From PALSA-505 sp036501145 (GTDB taxonomy: Bacteria; Actinomycetota; Actinomycetes; Streptosporangiales; Streptosporangiaceae): a DNA stretch of 64,000 nucleotides. Below are positions 16,159 through 24,087 of the stretch, in pieces (positions within the stretch are counted from its first letter, which is position 1; each line of letters begins with the position of its first letter). Position numbers and translations under genes: made by a program. Below the pieces are notes generated by a model. It was not told where the DNA came from. It searched no databases and saw only the letters and a list, made by a program, of their open reading frames with translations. Where the stretch lies: positions 17,042-81,041 of the forward strand of contig DASYAV010000168.1 in assembly GCA_036501145.1 (NCBI GenBank). The letters run 5' to 3'.

Positions 16159-18246
16159 ATGCCCGCGAAACGGTGGCGGATCGGCGTCGACGTGGGCGGG
16201 ACCTTCACCGACCTCGCCGTCCTGGACACCTCGAACGGTGAGCTCAGCGTGCACAAGGTCCCCACCACGCCGCGCGATCCATCGGCCGGCGTGCTGGACG
16301 GGCTCCGCCAGGTCGCGCAGGAGCGGGCCGGCTTCGACCTCGCCGAGCTCGAGCACTTCCTGCACGGAACGACGATCACCACCAACGCGCTGATCGAGAA
16401 GAACTACGCGCCGTGCGCGCTGCTGGTCACCGAGGGGCACCGCGGCGCGGTGCAGGTGCAGGACCAGCAGCGGCAGGGCAACCTGTTCGACATCAGCGTC
16501 GGCCACCCGGACAGCCTGGTGGACGAGCGGCACGTGTTCGAGGTACCGGAGCGGACCGGCGCCTCCGGTGAGGTGGTGCGGGCGCCGGACACCGCGGCGG
16601 TGGCCGCCATCGGCGCCCGGCTGGCCGCGGCGGGCATCGGCTCGGTGGCCGTCTGCCTGCTGTTCTCCTTCACCAACCCGGCACACGAGCGGCAGGTGCG
16701 CGACATCCTGGCCGAGCAGGCGCCCGGCCTGCGGATCTCGCTGTCCAGCGACGTGCTGCCGCGGATCCGGGAGTGGCCGCGGATCTCCACCATGCTGCTG
16801 AACGCGAGCCTGGAGCCGCTGCTGGTGGACTACGTGCACACCCTCGGCGAGGCGCTGGCCTCGCGGGGCGTGGAGTTCCGGCGGGCGTTCCTGATGGAGT
16901 CCAACGGCGGGCTGATGCCGTTCTCCGCCGTGATCGGCGGCGGCCGGGCGGTGCACACGCTGCTGTCCGGGCCGGCGGCGGCCGTGCAGGGTGCGGTGAC
17001 CATGCTGGGCACGGTCCAGCAGGACAACCTGATCACCCTGGACATCGGCGGCACCAGCGCCGACATCGCGTTCGTCAGCGGGAACGGCGCGCTGGAGGTC
17101 ACCGAGGGGCGGCTGGCCGGCCATCAGATCTACGTGCCGATGCTCGACGTGAGCACGATCGGTGCGGGCGGCGGGACGATCTCCCGGGTGACCCCGGACG
17201 GGCGGCTGCACGTGGGCCCGGAGAGCGCCGGCGCCGACCCGGGGCCGGCCTGCTACGGGCGCGGCGGCACGCTGCCCACCACCACCGACGCCGACCTGGT
17301 GCTCGGGCTGCTCGACCCGGACTACTACCTGGGCGGCCGGATGCGGGTGGACCCGGACCTGGCCCGGGCCGCGATCACCGAGCACGTGGCCGCGCCGCTG
17401 GGCATCTCCGCCGAGGCGGCGGCCGCGGCCATGCTGCAGGTCAACGACGTGCACATGGCCGACGCGATCCGGGTCTTCGCCGCGCAGAAAGGCATCGACC
17501 TGGCCACCAGCACGCTGGTCGCCTGCGGCGGGGCGGGCCCGCTGCACGCCGCCGGGGTGGCCGCGGAGATCGGCATCAGGCGGGTCTCGGTGCCGCCGCA
17601 GCCGGCCACATTCTCCGCGGTCGGGCTGCTGTGCACCGACGTGCTGCAGGACTTCGTGCAGACCGAGATCACCACGCTGGCCCCGGAGAACGACGCCGTG
17701 ATCGCCAGGCACTTCGAAGACCTGGAGGCGCGGGCGGTGGCCGCGCTGACCGCCCAGGGCTTCGCGCCCGGGGACGTCCACTGCCACCGCGAGGTGGACG
17801 CCCGCTACGCCGGCCAGGGCTTCGAACTGCGGCTGGACGCGCCGGACGGGCCCGCCGCGGACGTGCCGGCCCTGCTGACCAAGCTCTTCCACGACCTGCA
17901 CAGGCGCACCTACGGGCACGAGGCGGCGGCCGAGCGGGTGGAGGTCGTCAGCTACCGGGTGCGGGCCGAGGTGCCGCTGCCGCGCTACCAGCCGCGCCTG
18001 GCGGAACCGGACGGGCGCGCGGCCGGCGGCGCCGGAGGTGCGGCGCGGCAGGCGGTGCGCGAGGTGCTGGCCAAGGGCACCCGGCACGCCACCCCGGTGC
18101 TGCTGCGCCGGGACCTGGCCCCGGGGCAGCAGCGGGCCGGGCCGCTGATCGTGGAGCAGCCGGACACCACCACGTTCGTGCCGCCCGGCTGGTCGGCCGA
18201 ATGCGACCGGTACGGCAACCTCAACCTGAGCAGCGAGGAGGCCTGA
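16159..18246 (+). CDS. hyuA: Hydantoinase/oxoprolinase family subunit A (HyuA)
   Basis: A 695-residue ASKHA protein with the N-terminal loop GVDVGGTFTDLAVLD, the HGTTITTNALIEK motif and a second phosphate loop DNLITLDIGGTSADIAFV. It has the full length expected for HyuA. With HyuB it would form an ATP-dependent amidohydrolase or carboxylase like 5-oxoprolinase, N-methylhydantoinase or acetone/acetophenone carboxylase. AGGAGG precedes the ATG at 16159. Stop and HyuB start overlap (TGATG), so the two are co-translated. The substrate in an aromatic-acid operon is not known; phosphorylation-driven carboxylation or lactam opening are both possible. Confidence 0.88.
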   Translation: MPAKRWRIGVDVGGTFTDLAVLDTSNGELSVHKVPTTPRDPSAGVLDGLRQVAQERAGFDLAELEHFLHGTTITTNALIEKNYAPCALLVTEGHRGAVQVQDQQRQGNLFDISVGHPDSLVDERHVFEVPERTGASGEVVRAPDTAAVAAIGARLAAAGIGSVAVCLLFSFTNPAHERQVRDILAEQAPGLRISLSSDVLPRIREWPRISTMLLNASLEPLLVDYVHTLGEALASRGVEFRRAFLMESNGGLMPFSAVIGGGRAVHTLLSGPAAAVQGAVTMLGTVQQDNLITLDIGGTSADIAFVSGNGALEVTEGRLAGHQIYVPMLDVSTIGAGGGTISRVTPDGRLHVGPESAGADPGPACYGRGGTLPTTTDADLVLGLLDPDYYLGGRMRVDPDLARAAITEHVAAPLGISAEAAAAAMLQVNDVHMADAIRVFAAQKGIDLATSTLVACGGAGPLHAAGVAAEIGIRRVSVPPQPATFSAVGLLCTDVLQDFVQTEITTLAPENDAVIARHFEDLEARAVAALTAQGFAPGDVHCHREVDARYAGQGFELRLDAPDGPAADVPALLTKLFHDLHRRTYGHEAAAERVEVVSYRVRAEVPLPRYQPRLAEPDGRAAGGAGGAARQAVREVLAKGTRHATPVLLRRDLAPGQQRAGPLIVEQPDTTTFVPPGWSAECDRYGNLNLSSEEA

Positions 18247-19982
18247 TGGCAGGCGCTCTGGAGGTGGAACTGGCCCGCAGCAGGCTCACCGCCACCATCG
18301 GCGAGATGACCCACCTGCTGTACCGCTCGGCGTACTCCACGCTGATGCGCGAGTCCCGGGACTGCAGCTTCATGCTGATGGACCCGAACGGCCAGGTCGT
18401 GGTCAACGGGCCGGGGCACTTCCACAACGCGAGCTACTACTACTTCACCCACGCGCTGCTGGACCGCTACGGCGACCTGCGGGACGGCGACGTCTACCTG
18501 ACCAACCACCCCTACGACGCCGGCATCCCGCACACCCCCGACCTGGCCGTGGCCATGCCGGTGTTCTCCGACGGGGTGCTCATCGGGTTCAGCTGCACGC
18601 TCGCGCACAAGGCCGACTTCGGCGGGGCGGTGGTGGGCAGCGCCTCGATGGAGTCCACCCACCTCTACCAGGAGGGCCTGCTGCTGCCGCCGCTGCTGGC
18701 CGAGCGCGGCGGGCAGTACAACCCGGTCGTCGACCAGATCATCGCGGCCAACGTGCGCAACACCGACCTGTTCTTCGGCGACATGCGGGCGCAGATCGGC
18801 ACCACCCGGCTGGGCGCCGACCGGCTCAGGCGGCTGGCCCGGCAGACCGGGACGCAGACCCTGCTGGAGGTGTACGCCGAACTGCTCGACCAGCAGGACC
18901 GGCTGCTGCGCAGCCACCTGGCCCAGTGGCCGGACGGACGGCACGCGGTCGAGGGGTTCATGGACAGCGACGGCATCGACACCGCCACCCCGGTCCGGCT
19001 GGCCCTCGAGGTCACCGTCGAGGGCGACACCGTCACCTTCGACTGCACCGGCACCGACGACCAGACCCGGGGCCCGGTCAACATGCCGCGCAGCTACGCC
19101 GACACCGGGATCTTCTACGCCCTGGTGGCGATGACCGACCCGCGGATGGGCTTCAACGACGGCATGCGCCGGGCGGTGCGGATCAAGCACCGCCGCGGCA
19201 GCGTGCTCGACCCGGTCTCCCCCGCGCCGGTCGGCGCGGCCACCTCGGTGCACCACCGGTTCATCGACCTGTGCATGGAGGCGCTCAGCCACTTCGTGCC
19301 CGACCACGCCGCCGCGCACAGCGGCGGCAGCAGCGGCACCCTCGCCATCTCCTGGCAGGGCCAGCAGTCCGGTGCCCGGTCGCTGCAGTACGAGGTGCTC
19401 GGCTCGGCCATGGGCGGCATGCGGCACGGCGACGGCGCGTCCGGGGTCAGCGTCTACTGCACCAACCTGGCCATCACCCCGATCGAGATCATCGAATCGC
19501 AGTTCCCGGTCCGGATCCGCCGGTTCGAGCTGGTCCAGGATTCGGCCGGGGCCGGGACCTGCCGCGGCGGGCTCAGCTACCGCCGGGAGTACGAAGCGCT
19601 GCGCCCGGCCGGGGTGATCCGGCGGGCCGAGCGGGGCCGATTCCCCGCCGCCGGGGTGCGCGGCGGCCAGCCGGGCAGCACCACCCGGGTCAGCCTCGAC
19701 TCCGGCGGCCAGACCCGCCAGCTGCCGGTGGCCGGCCGGTACGAGCTCGAGCCGGGCGACGTGCTGCGGGTGGAGGGACCGGGCGGCGGCGGGTTCGGCG
19801 ACCCGCTGGGCCGGCCCGCCGGCCAGGTCGGCCGGGACGTCGCGCTCGGGCACGTCTCCACCGCGGCGGCCCGGCGGGACTACGGCGTGGTCTGCGGCCC
19901 GGGCGGCGAGGTGGACGCCGAGGCGACCGAGGTGCTCAGGCAGCAGGCCCGGGCGGAGAGGACGGATGATGCCGCTTCCTGA
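18246..19982 (+). CDS. hyuB: Hydantoinase/oxoprolinase family subunit B (HyuB)
   Basis: The 578-residue HyuB partner carries the family stretches STLMRESRDCSFMLMD, GDVYLTNHPYDAGIPHTPD, FSCTLAHKADFGG and, near the end, YELEPGDVLRVEGPGGGGFGDP. HyuB supplies the second catalytic module, with metal-binding Asp/His in the NHPY-HTPD region. It overlaps HyuA by 1 bp and the downstream alcohol dehydrogenase by 17 bp, so all three are translated together. As with HyuA, the family spans oxoprolinases, hydantoinases and ketone carboxylases. Confidence 0.88.
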   Translation: MAGALEVELARSRLTATIGEMTHLLYRSAYSTLMRESRDCSFMLMDPNGQVVVNGPGHFHNASYYYFTHALLDRYGDLRDGDVYLTNHPYDAGIPHTPDLAVAMPVFSDGVLIGFSCTLAHKADFGGAVVGSASMESTHLYQEGLLLPPLLAERGGQYNPVVDQIIAANVRNTDLFFGDMRAQIGTTRLGADRLRRLARQTGTQTLLEVYAELLDQQDRLLRSHLAQWPDGRHAVEGFMDSDGIDTATPVRLALEVTVEGDTVTFDCTGTDDQTRGPVNMPRSYADTGIFYALVAMTDPRMGFNDGMRRAVRIKHRRGSVLDPVSPAPVGAATSVHHRFIDLCMEALSHFVPDHAAAHSGGSSGTLAISWQGQQSGARSLQYEVLGSAMGGMRHGDGASGVSVYCTNLAITPIEIIESQFPVRIRRFELVQDSAGAGTCRGGLSYRREYEALRPAGVIRRAERGRFPAAGVRGGQPGSTTRVSLDSGGQTRQLPVAGRYELEPGDVLRVEGPGGGGFGDPLGRPAGQVGRDVALGHVSTAAARRDYGVVCGPGGEVDAEATEVLRQQARAERTDDAAS

Positions 19983-21147
19983 CACCACGCTGGCGGCGGT
20001 GACCACCGGCGCCCGGCGCACCGAACTGCGCGAGCTGCCGGTGCCGCCGGTGGCGGCGGACTCCGGCCTGCTTCAGGTGGAGGCGGCCGGGGTGTGCGGC
20101 GCCGACGTCCGGTCCTACGAACGGGACGCGCCGGTGCGGGTGATGGGCCACGAGAACGTGGGCTACATCGCGGCGATCGGCGCCGCCGCGGCCGCCCGCT
20201 GGGGGGTCGGCGAAGGCGACCGGGTGGTGCTGGAGGAGTACCTGCCGTGCGGGCACTGCCGATTCTGCCGGTCGGCCGAGTTCCGCTTCTGCCTGGCCTC
20301 CGACGCCAGCGCGAACCCGGACGCGATCAGGTACGGCAGCACCGCGGTGGACACCGCACCGGGTCTGTGGGGCGGCTACAGCCAGTACATGTACCTGCAC
20401 CCGAACACCGTGGTGCACCGGCTGCCCGGGTCCATCCCGGCCACGGTGGCCTCGCTGGCGCTGCCGCTCGGCAACGGCTACGAGTGGGCCTGCCGCTACG
20501 GCGAGGCCGGGCCGGGCAAGACCGTCGTCATCTTCGGCCCGGGACAGCAGGGCCTCGGCTGTGTGATCGCGGCCCGGGCGGCGGGCGCGGACCGGGTCAT
20601 CCTGACCGGTCTGCCCGCCGACCGCAGGCGGCTGGAGGTGGGCAAGCTGCTCGGCGCCGACGAGGTGCTCGTGGCCGGCGGCGACGGGACGCGCGAGGCC
20701 ATCATGGCGGCCACCGGCGGGGCCGGTGCCGACACGGTCATCGACACCGCGGCGGGCAGCACGCAGACCCTGACGCTGGCCCTGGAGGTGCTGCGCAAGC
20801 AGGGCATCCTGGTCGTGCCTGCCGCGTCCGCCGAACCGCTGGACGGCCTGCCGTTCGGCCGGATCACCCGCAAGTGCATCACCGTCCGCGGGGCGCGCGG
20901 GCACAGCTACCACGCGGTGGAATGGGCGCTGCGGCTGATGGCCGGCGGCCGGTACCCGCTGGCCGAGATGTGCTCGCTGGAGTGCGGACTGGACCAGGTG
21001 GACCGGGCCATCCGCGGCACCGGCGGCGAACTGGACGTGCCGGTGATCCACGCCGCGGTGCTGCCCGGCCTGGAAACCGGCGGTGCGGCACCGGGCGGCG
21101 CGGCACCCGGCAGCACCGGCCCGGCGGCGGGTGCTGGTCATCGGTGA
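19966..21147 (+). CDS. Zinc-dependent medium-chain alcohol dehydrogenase
   Basis: The 393-residue protein has the catalytic zinc site (GVCGADV and MGHENVG) and the structural zinc ligands in CGHCRFCRSAEFRFC. The nucleotide-binding segment reads VVIFGPGQQGLGC, slightly off the usual GxGxxG. It belongs to the MDR superfamily and would oxidise an alcohol or reduce an aldehyde with NAD(P). The C-terminal tail (GGAAPGGAAPGSTGPAAGAGHR) is low-complexity and extends past the fold, overlapping the reductase start by 4 bp. The partner substrate is unknown. Confidence 0.82.
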   Translation: MMPLPDTTLAAVTTGARRTELRELPVPPVAADSGLLQVEAAGVCGADVRSYERDAPVRVMGHENVGYIAAIGAAAAARWGVGEGDRVVLEEYLPCGHCRFCRSAEFRFCLASDASANPDAIRYGSTAVDTAPGLWGGYSQYMYLHPNTVVHRLPGSIPATVASLALPLGNGYEWACRYGEAGPGKTVVIFGPGQQGLGCVIAARAAGADRVILTGLPADRRRLEVGKLLGADEVLVAGGDGTREAIMAATGGAGADTVIDTAAGSTQTLTLALEVLRKQGILVVPAASAEPLDGLPFGRITRKCITVRGARGHSYHAVEWALRLMAGGRYPLAEMCSLECGLDQVDRAIRGTGGELDVPVIHAAVLPGLETGGAAPGGAAPGSTGPAAGAGHR

Positions 21148-22355
21148 ACGCCATGGCCAGCACGCGGATCGTGATCGCCGGCGCGTCGCTGGCCGGGCTG
21201 CGGGCGGCCGAGGCGCTGCGCCGGGCCGGTTTCGGTGGCGAGGTGGTGCTGCTCGGCGCCGAGCAGCACTTCCCGCCGTATGACAGGCCGCCGCTGTCCA
21301 AGCAGGTGCTGGCGGGCCAGTGGCCGGCCGAGCGGGCCAGGCTCAAGCACGACGACGGCCTCGCGCTCGACGTGCGGCCGGGCACCCGGGCCAGCGGGCT
21401 CGACCTGGCCGGCCAGGCGGTGCTGCTCGACGGCGGTGGCAGGGCCGGCTTCGACGGGCTGATCATCGCCACCGGGGCGGCGCCGCGGCGGCTGCCGGTG
21501 CCCGGGGCCGGCCTGCCCGGCGTGCACCTGCTGCGCACTGTGGACGACTGCCGCGGGCTGACCGCGGCGCTGCGGCCCGGCGGCACGCTGGTGGTCATCG
21601 GAGCGGGATTCATCGGCATGGAGGTGGCGGCCACCGCGCGCGGGCTGGGCATGTCGGTCACCGTGGTCGATCCGCTGCCCGCCCCGATGATCCGGGCGGC
21701 CGGCCCGGAGCTGGGCGCGGCCGTGGCCGCGCTGCACGAGGCACACGGGGTGGCATGCCTGCTCGGCCGGGCGGTGACCGGCTTCACCGGTGAGACCAAG
21801 TCCACCGGGGAGACCAGGCTGGCGGGCGTGGCCATCGACGGTGGCGAGGTGCTGCCCGCCGACGCCGCGGTGGTCGCGGTCGGCGCGGCACCGCAGACCG
21901 GCTGGCTGGCCGGCTCCGGCCTGCACACCGACGACGGGGTGGTGTGTGACGAGACGCTGTTCGCGGTGGGCACCGGCAACGTCGTCGCGGCCGGCGACGT
22001 GGTCCGCTGGCAGCACCCGCTGCTGCACCGCAGCCTGCGCGTCGAGCACTGGACCAACGCGGTCAGCCAGGCCCAGGCGGCCGCGCGCAACCTGCACGCG
22101 CGGCTGAGCGGCGCCGGCACGGCGGCGCCGTACGACGCGCTGCCGTACTTCTGGACCGACCAGTACGACTGGAAGCTGCAGGTGGTGGGGCTGCCCGGCG
22201 AGGAGATGAGCATTGCCGAAGGGTCGCTGGCCGACGGCAAGCTGGTCGCGGAGCTGCGCACCGGCGGCGAGCTCACCGGCATGGCCTGCATCAACTGGCC
22301 GGCCCGGCTGGCCGCGTGCCGGCGGCGGCTGCTCCAGGCCGGGGCGGCGGCATGA
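21144..22355 (+). CDS. FAD-dependent ferredoxin reductase
   Basis: A 403-residue oxygenase-type ferredoxin reductase with the FAD loop IVIAGASLAGLRAAEAL, the NAD loop VVIGAGFIGMEVAATA, the GDVVRW FAD site and a C-terminal reductase domain (YFWTDQYDWKLQVVGLP). It moves electrons from NAD(P)H to a ferredoxin. The natural partner is the [3Fe-4S] ferredoxin at 12014 feeding the Rieske oxygenase at 8092, although it lies 9 kb downstream. The GTG at 21144 overlaps the preceding stop; an ATG at 21153 behind GGTGA is an alternative start. Confidence 0.88.
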   Translation: MNAMASTRIVIAGASLAGLRAAEALRRAGFGGEVVLLGAEQHFPPYDRPPLSKQVLAGQWPAERARLKHDDGLALDVRPGTRASGLDLAGQAVLLDGGGRAGFDGLIIATGAAPRRLPVPGAGLPGVHLLRTVDDCRGLTAALRPGGTLVVIGAGFIGMEVAATARGLGMSVTVVDPLPAPMIRAAGPELGAAVAALHEAHGVACLLGRAVTGFTGETKSTGETRLAGVAIDGGEVLPADAAVVAVGAAPQTGWLAGSGLHTDDGVVCDETLFAVGTGNVVAAGDVVRWQHPLLHRSLRVEHWTNAVSQAQAAARNLHARLSGAGTAAPYDALPYFWTDQYDWKLQVVGLPGEEMSIAEGSLADGKLVAELRTGGELTGMACINWPARLAACRRRLLQAGAAA

Positions 22356-23308
22356 TCCTGATCACCGGCGGCATGGGGTTCATCGGGCTGCACACCGCAC
22401 GGCAACTGCTCGACGCGGGCGAGGACCTGGTGCTGACCCGGTACCACGTGCGGCGGGAACCGGACTTCCTGGCCGGCGCGCTCGGCACCAGGATCACCGT
22501 GGAAACCCTGGACGCCGCGGACAGCTACGCGGTTTTCGACCTGATGAGCCGGCACGACATCGACGGCGTCATCCACCTGGCGGTGCCCGCGCTGGGCCGG
22601 CTCGCCCCCGCCGAGGAGGCGCGGGCCAACCTGGCCGGCCTGCTGAACGTGCTGGAGGCGGCCCGGATCGCGCAGGTGCGCCGGGTGACCCTGGCCAGCT
22701 CGGTCGCGGTCTACACCGGCGCAGGGCCGGGGCCGTGGCGGGAGGACACCCCGCTGCCGGTCGCGTCGGGCAGCCCGACCGGTGCCTTCAAGAAGATGAC
22801 CGAGACGGTCGCCGACCACTACGCCGAGCGCACCGGGCTGGACGTGGCGCTGCTGCGCATCGGTTTCATCTACGGCCCGCTGTACCACTCGATGTCCAAC
22901 CTGCCGAGCCGCCTGGCGCACGCGGCGGTGCGCGGCCGCGATCCCGGTTTCGCCGGGCCCGGTGGCAGCGTCCCGCTGGCCGGCGATGGGCTGGACTACT
23001 GCTACGTGAAGGACTGCGCCCGGGCCATCGCGCTGCTGCACCTGGCCGGACGGCTGGAGCACCGGATCTACAACGTGGGCGGCGGCCGCGTCACCAGCAA
23101 CGCGGAGATCGCCGAGGCGGTCGCCGCGGCCTGCCCGGCCGCCACCCTGCCGGAGCTGGCGCCGGGCGCCAGCCCGGGCACCCGGCCGGCCGGCCGCGGC
23201 TACATGGACCTGGCCCGGATCCGGGGCGAGTTCGGCTACGAGCCGGCCTACCAGCCGGCCAAGGCCCTCGCCGACTACTGCGGCTGGCTCAGCCTGCACG
23301 AGGAATGA
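22352..23308 (+). CDS. NAD-dependent epimerase/dehydratase-like extended SDR lacking the catalytic Tyr
   Basis: The protein begins with the Rossmann motif GGMGFIG and continues like extended SDRs (VTLASSVAVYTG; IGFIYGPLY; YNVGGGRVTSNAEIAEAVA). The YxxxK active site reads TGAFK: the Lys and the following Glu are kept but Tyr is Thr. It may therefore be a non-classical reductase, a lyase or a binding protein. The ATG start overlaps the reductase stop (ATGA). Family call is good; function is unknown. Confidence 0.75.
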   Translation: MILITGGMGFIGLHTARQLLDAGEDLVLTRYHVRREPDFLAGALGTRITVETLDAADSYAVFDLMSRHDIDGVIHLAVPALGRLAPAEEARANLAGLLNVLEAARIAQVRRVTLASSVAVYTGAGPGPWREDTPLPVASGSPTGAFKKMTETVADHYAERTGLDVALLRIGFIYGPLYHSMSNLPSRLAHAAVRGRDPGFAGPGGSVPLAGDGLDYCYVKDCARAIALLHLAGRLEHRIYNVGGGRVTSNAEIAEAVAAACPAATLPELAPGASPGTRPAGRGYMDLARIRGEFGYEPAYQPAKALADYCGWLSLHEE

Positions 23309-23316
23309 GAGGCGAC

Positions 23317-24087
23317 ATGACCGAGGTGAGCGAGCAAACCAACCTGCTGGAACACGGCTACGGCTGGCGGGCCCGGATCGGCTTCCTCAGCCCTGGCGTG
23401 GTCGATGAGTCGCTGTCGCGGCAGTTCTACCGGATGGCGCCGCCGGGCGTCACGCTGGTGCGTACCAGCCTCGGCGTCAGCGCGATCACCCCTGAGGAGA
23501 TCACCGACGCGGTGGCCAGGGCCGAGGCAGCGGCCCGGCAGCTGGCCAGGGAGAACCCGGACTGCATCATCATCGGCGGCTCCCCCACCGTGGTGATCGG
23601 CGGTTACGGCGCCGACGAGGAACTGTCCCGGCGGCTGGCCGGGGTGACCGGTATCGCGACGTCGGCGGCGCAGACCGCGGCGGTGGAGGCGTTCCGGCTG
23701 CTCGGCGCGGAACGCATCGCGGTGGCCACCCCGTTCCCCGATCCGTTCCCGGGGCTGCTGCGGGACTTTCTCGAGCGGTCCGGCTTCACCGTCGCCGCCC
23801 TCGGCAACCTGGGCGTGGACTACCGGCGGCTGACCAGTACCCCGCTGCGGGCCGGCTACGAACTGGGCAAGCGGGTGTTCGGCGAGGCGGGCGGGGCTGA
23901 CGTACTGTACTTCCCCGGTGCGCCGTTCCCCATCGTGGACGCCATCGACCTGCTCGAGCAGGAGCTCGGCGTCACGGTCATCAGCAGCCTGCAGGCCACG
24001 CTGTGGAAGGGGCTGCGGCTGGCCGGCGCGGCGGACGAGCCGGTCTCCGGCTACGGGCGGCTGCTGCGAGAGGCGCTCGCCGCGTGA
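23317..24087 (+). CDS. Asp/Glu racemase superfamily protein (maleate isomerase/AMDase-like) without catalytic Cys
   Basis: The 256-residue product has the fold of arylmalonate decarboxylase and maleate cis-trans isomerase: IGFLSPGVVDESLSRQFYRMAPPGV at the start and GVTVISSLQATLWKGLRLAG at the end. The first active-site Cys position reads IIIGGSPTVV and the second reads YFPGAPFPIVDAI. Both cysteines that drive racemase and isomerase chemistry are absent; the only Cys in the protein is at NPDC. GAGAGG lies 4 bp before the ATG at 23317. It may have another chemistry or bind rather than convert an oxo-diacid. Confidence 0.72.
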   Translation: MTEVSEQTNLLEHGYGWRARIGFLSPGVVDESLSRQFYRMAPPGVTLVRTSLGVSAITPEEITDAVARAEAAARQLARENPDCIIIGGSPTVVIGGYGADEELSRRLAGVTGIATSAAQTAAVEAFRLLGAERIAVATPFPDPFPGLLRDFLERSGFTVAALGNLGVDYRRLTSTPLRAGYELGKRVFGEAGGADVLYFPGAPFPIVDAIDLLEQELGVTVISSLQATLWKGLRLAGAADEPVSGYGRLLREALAA

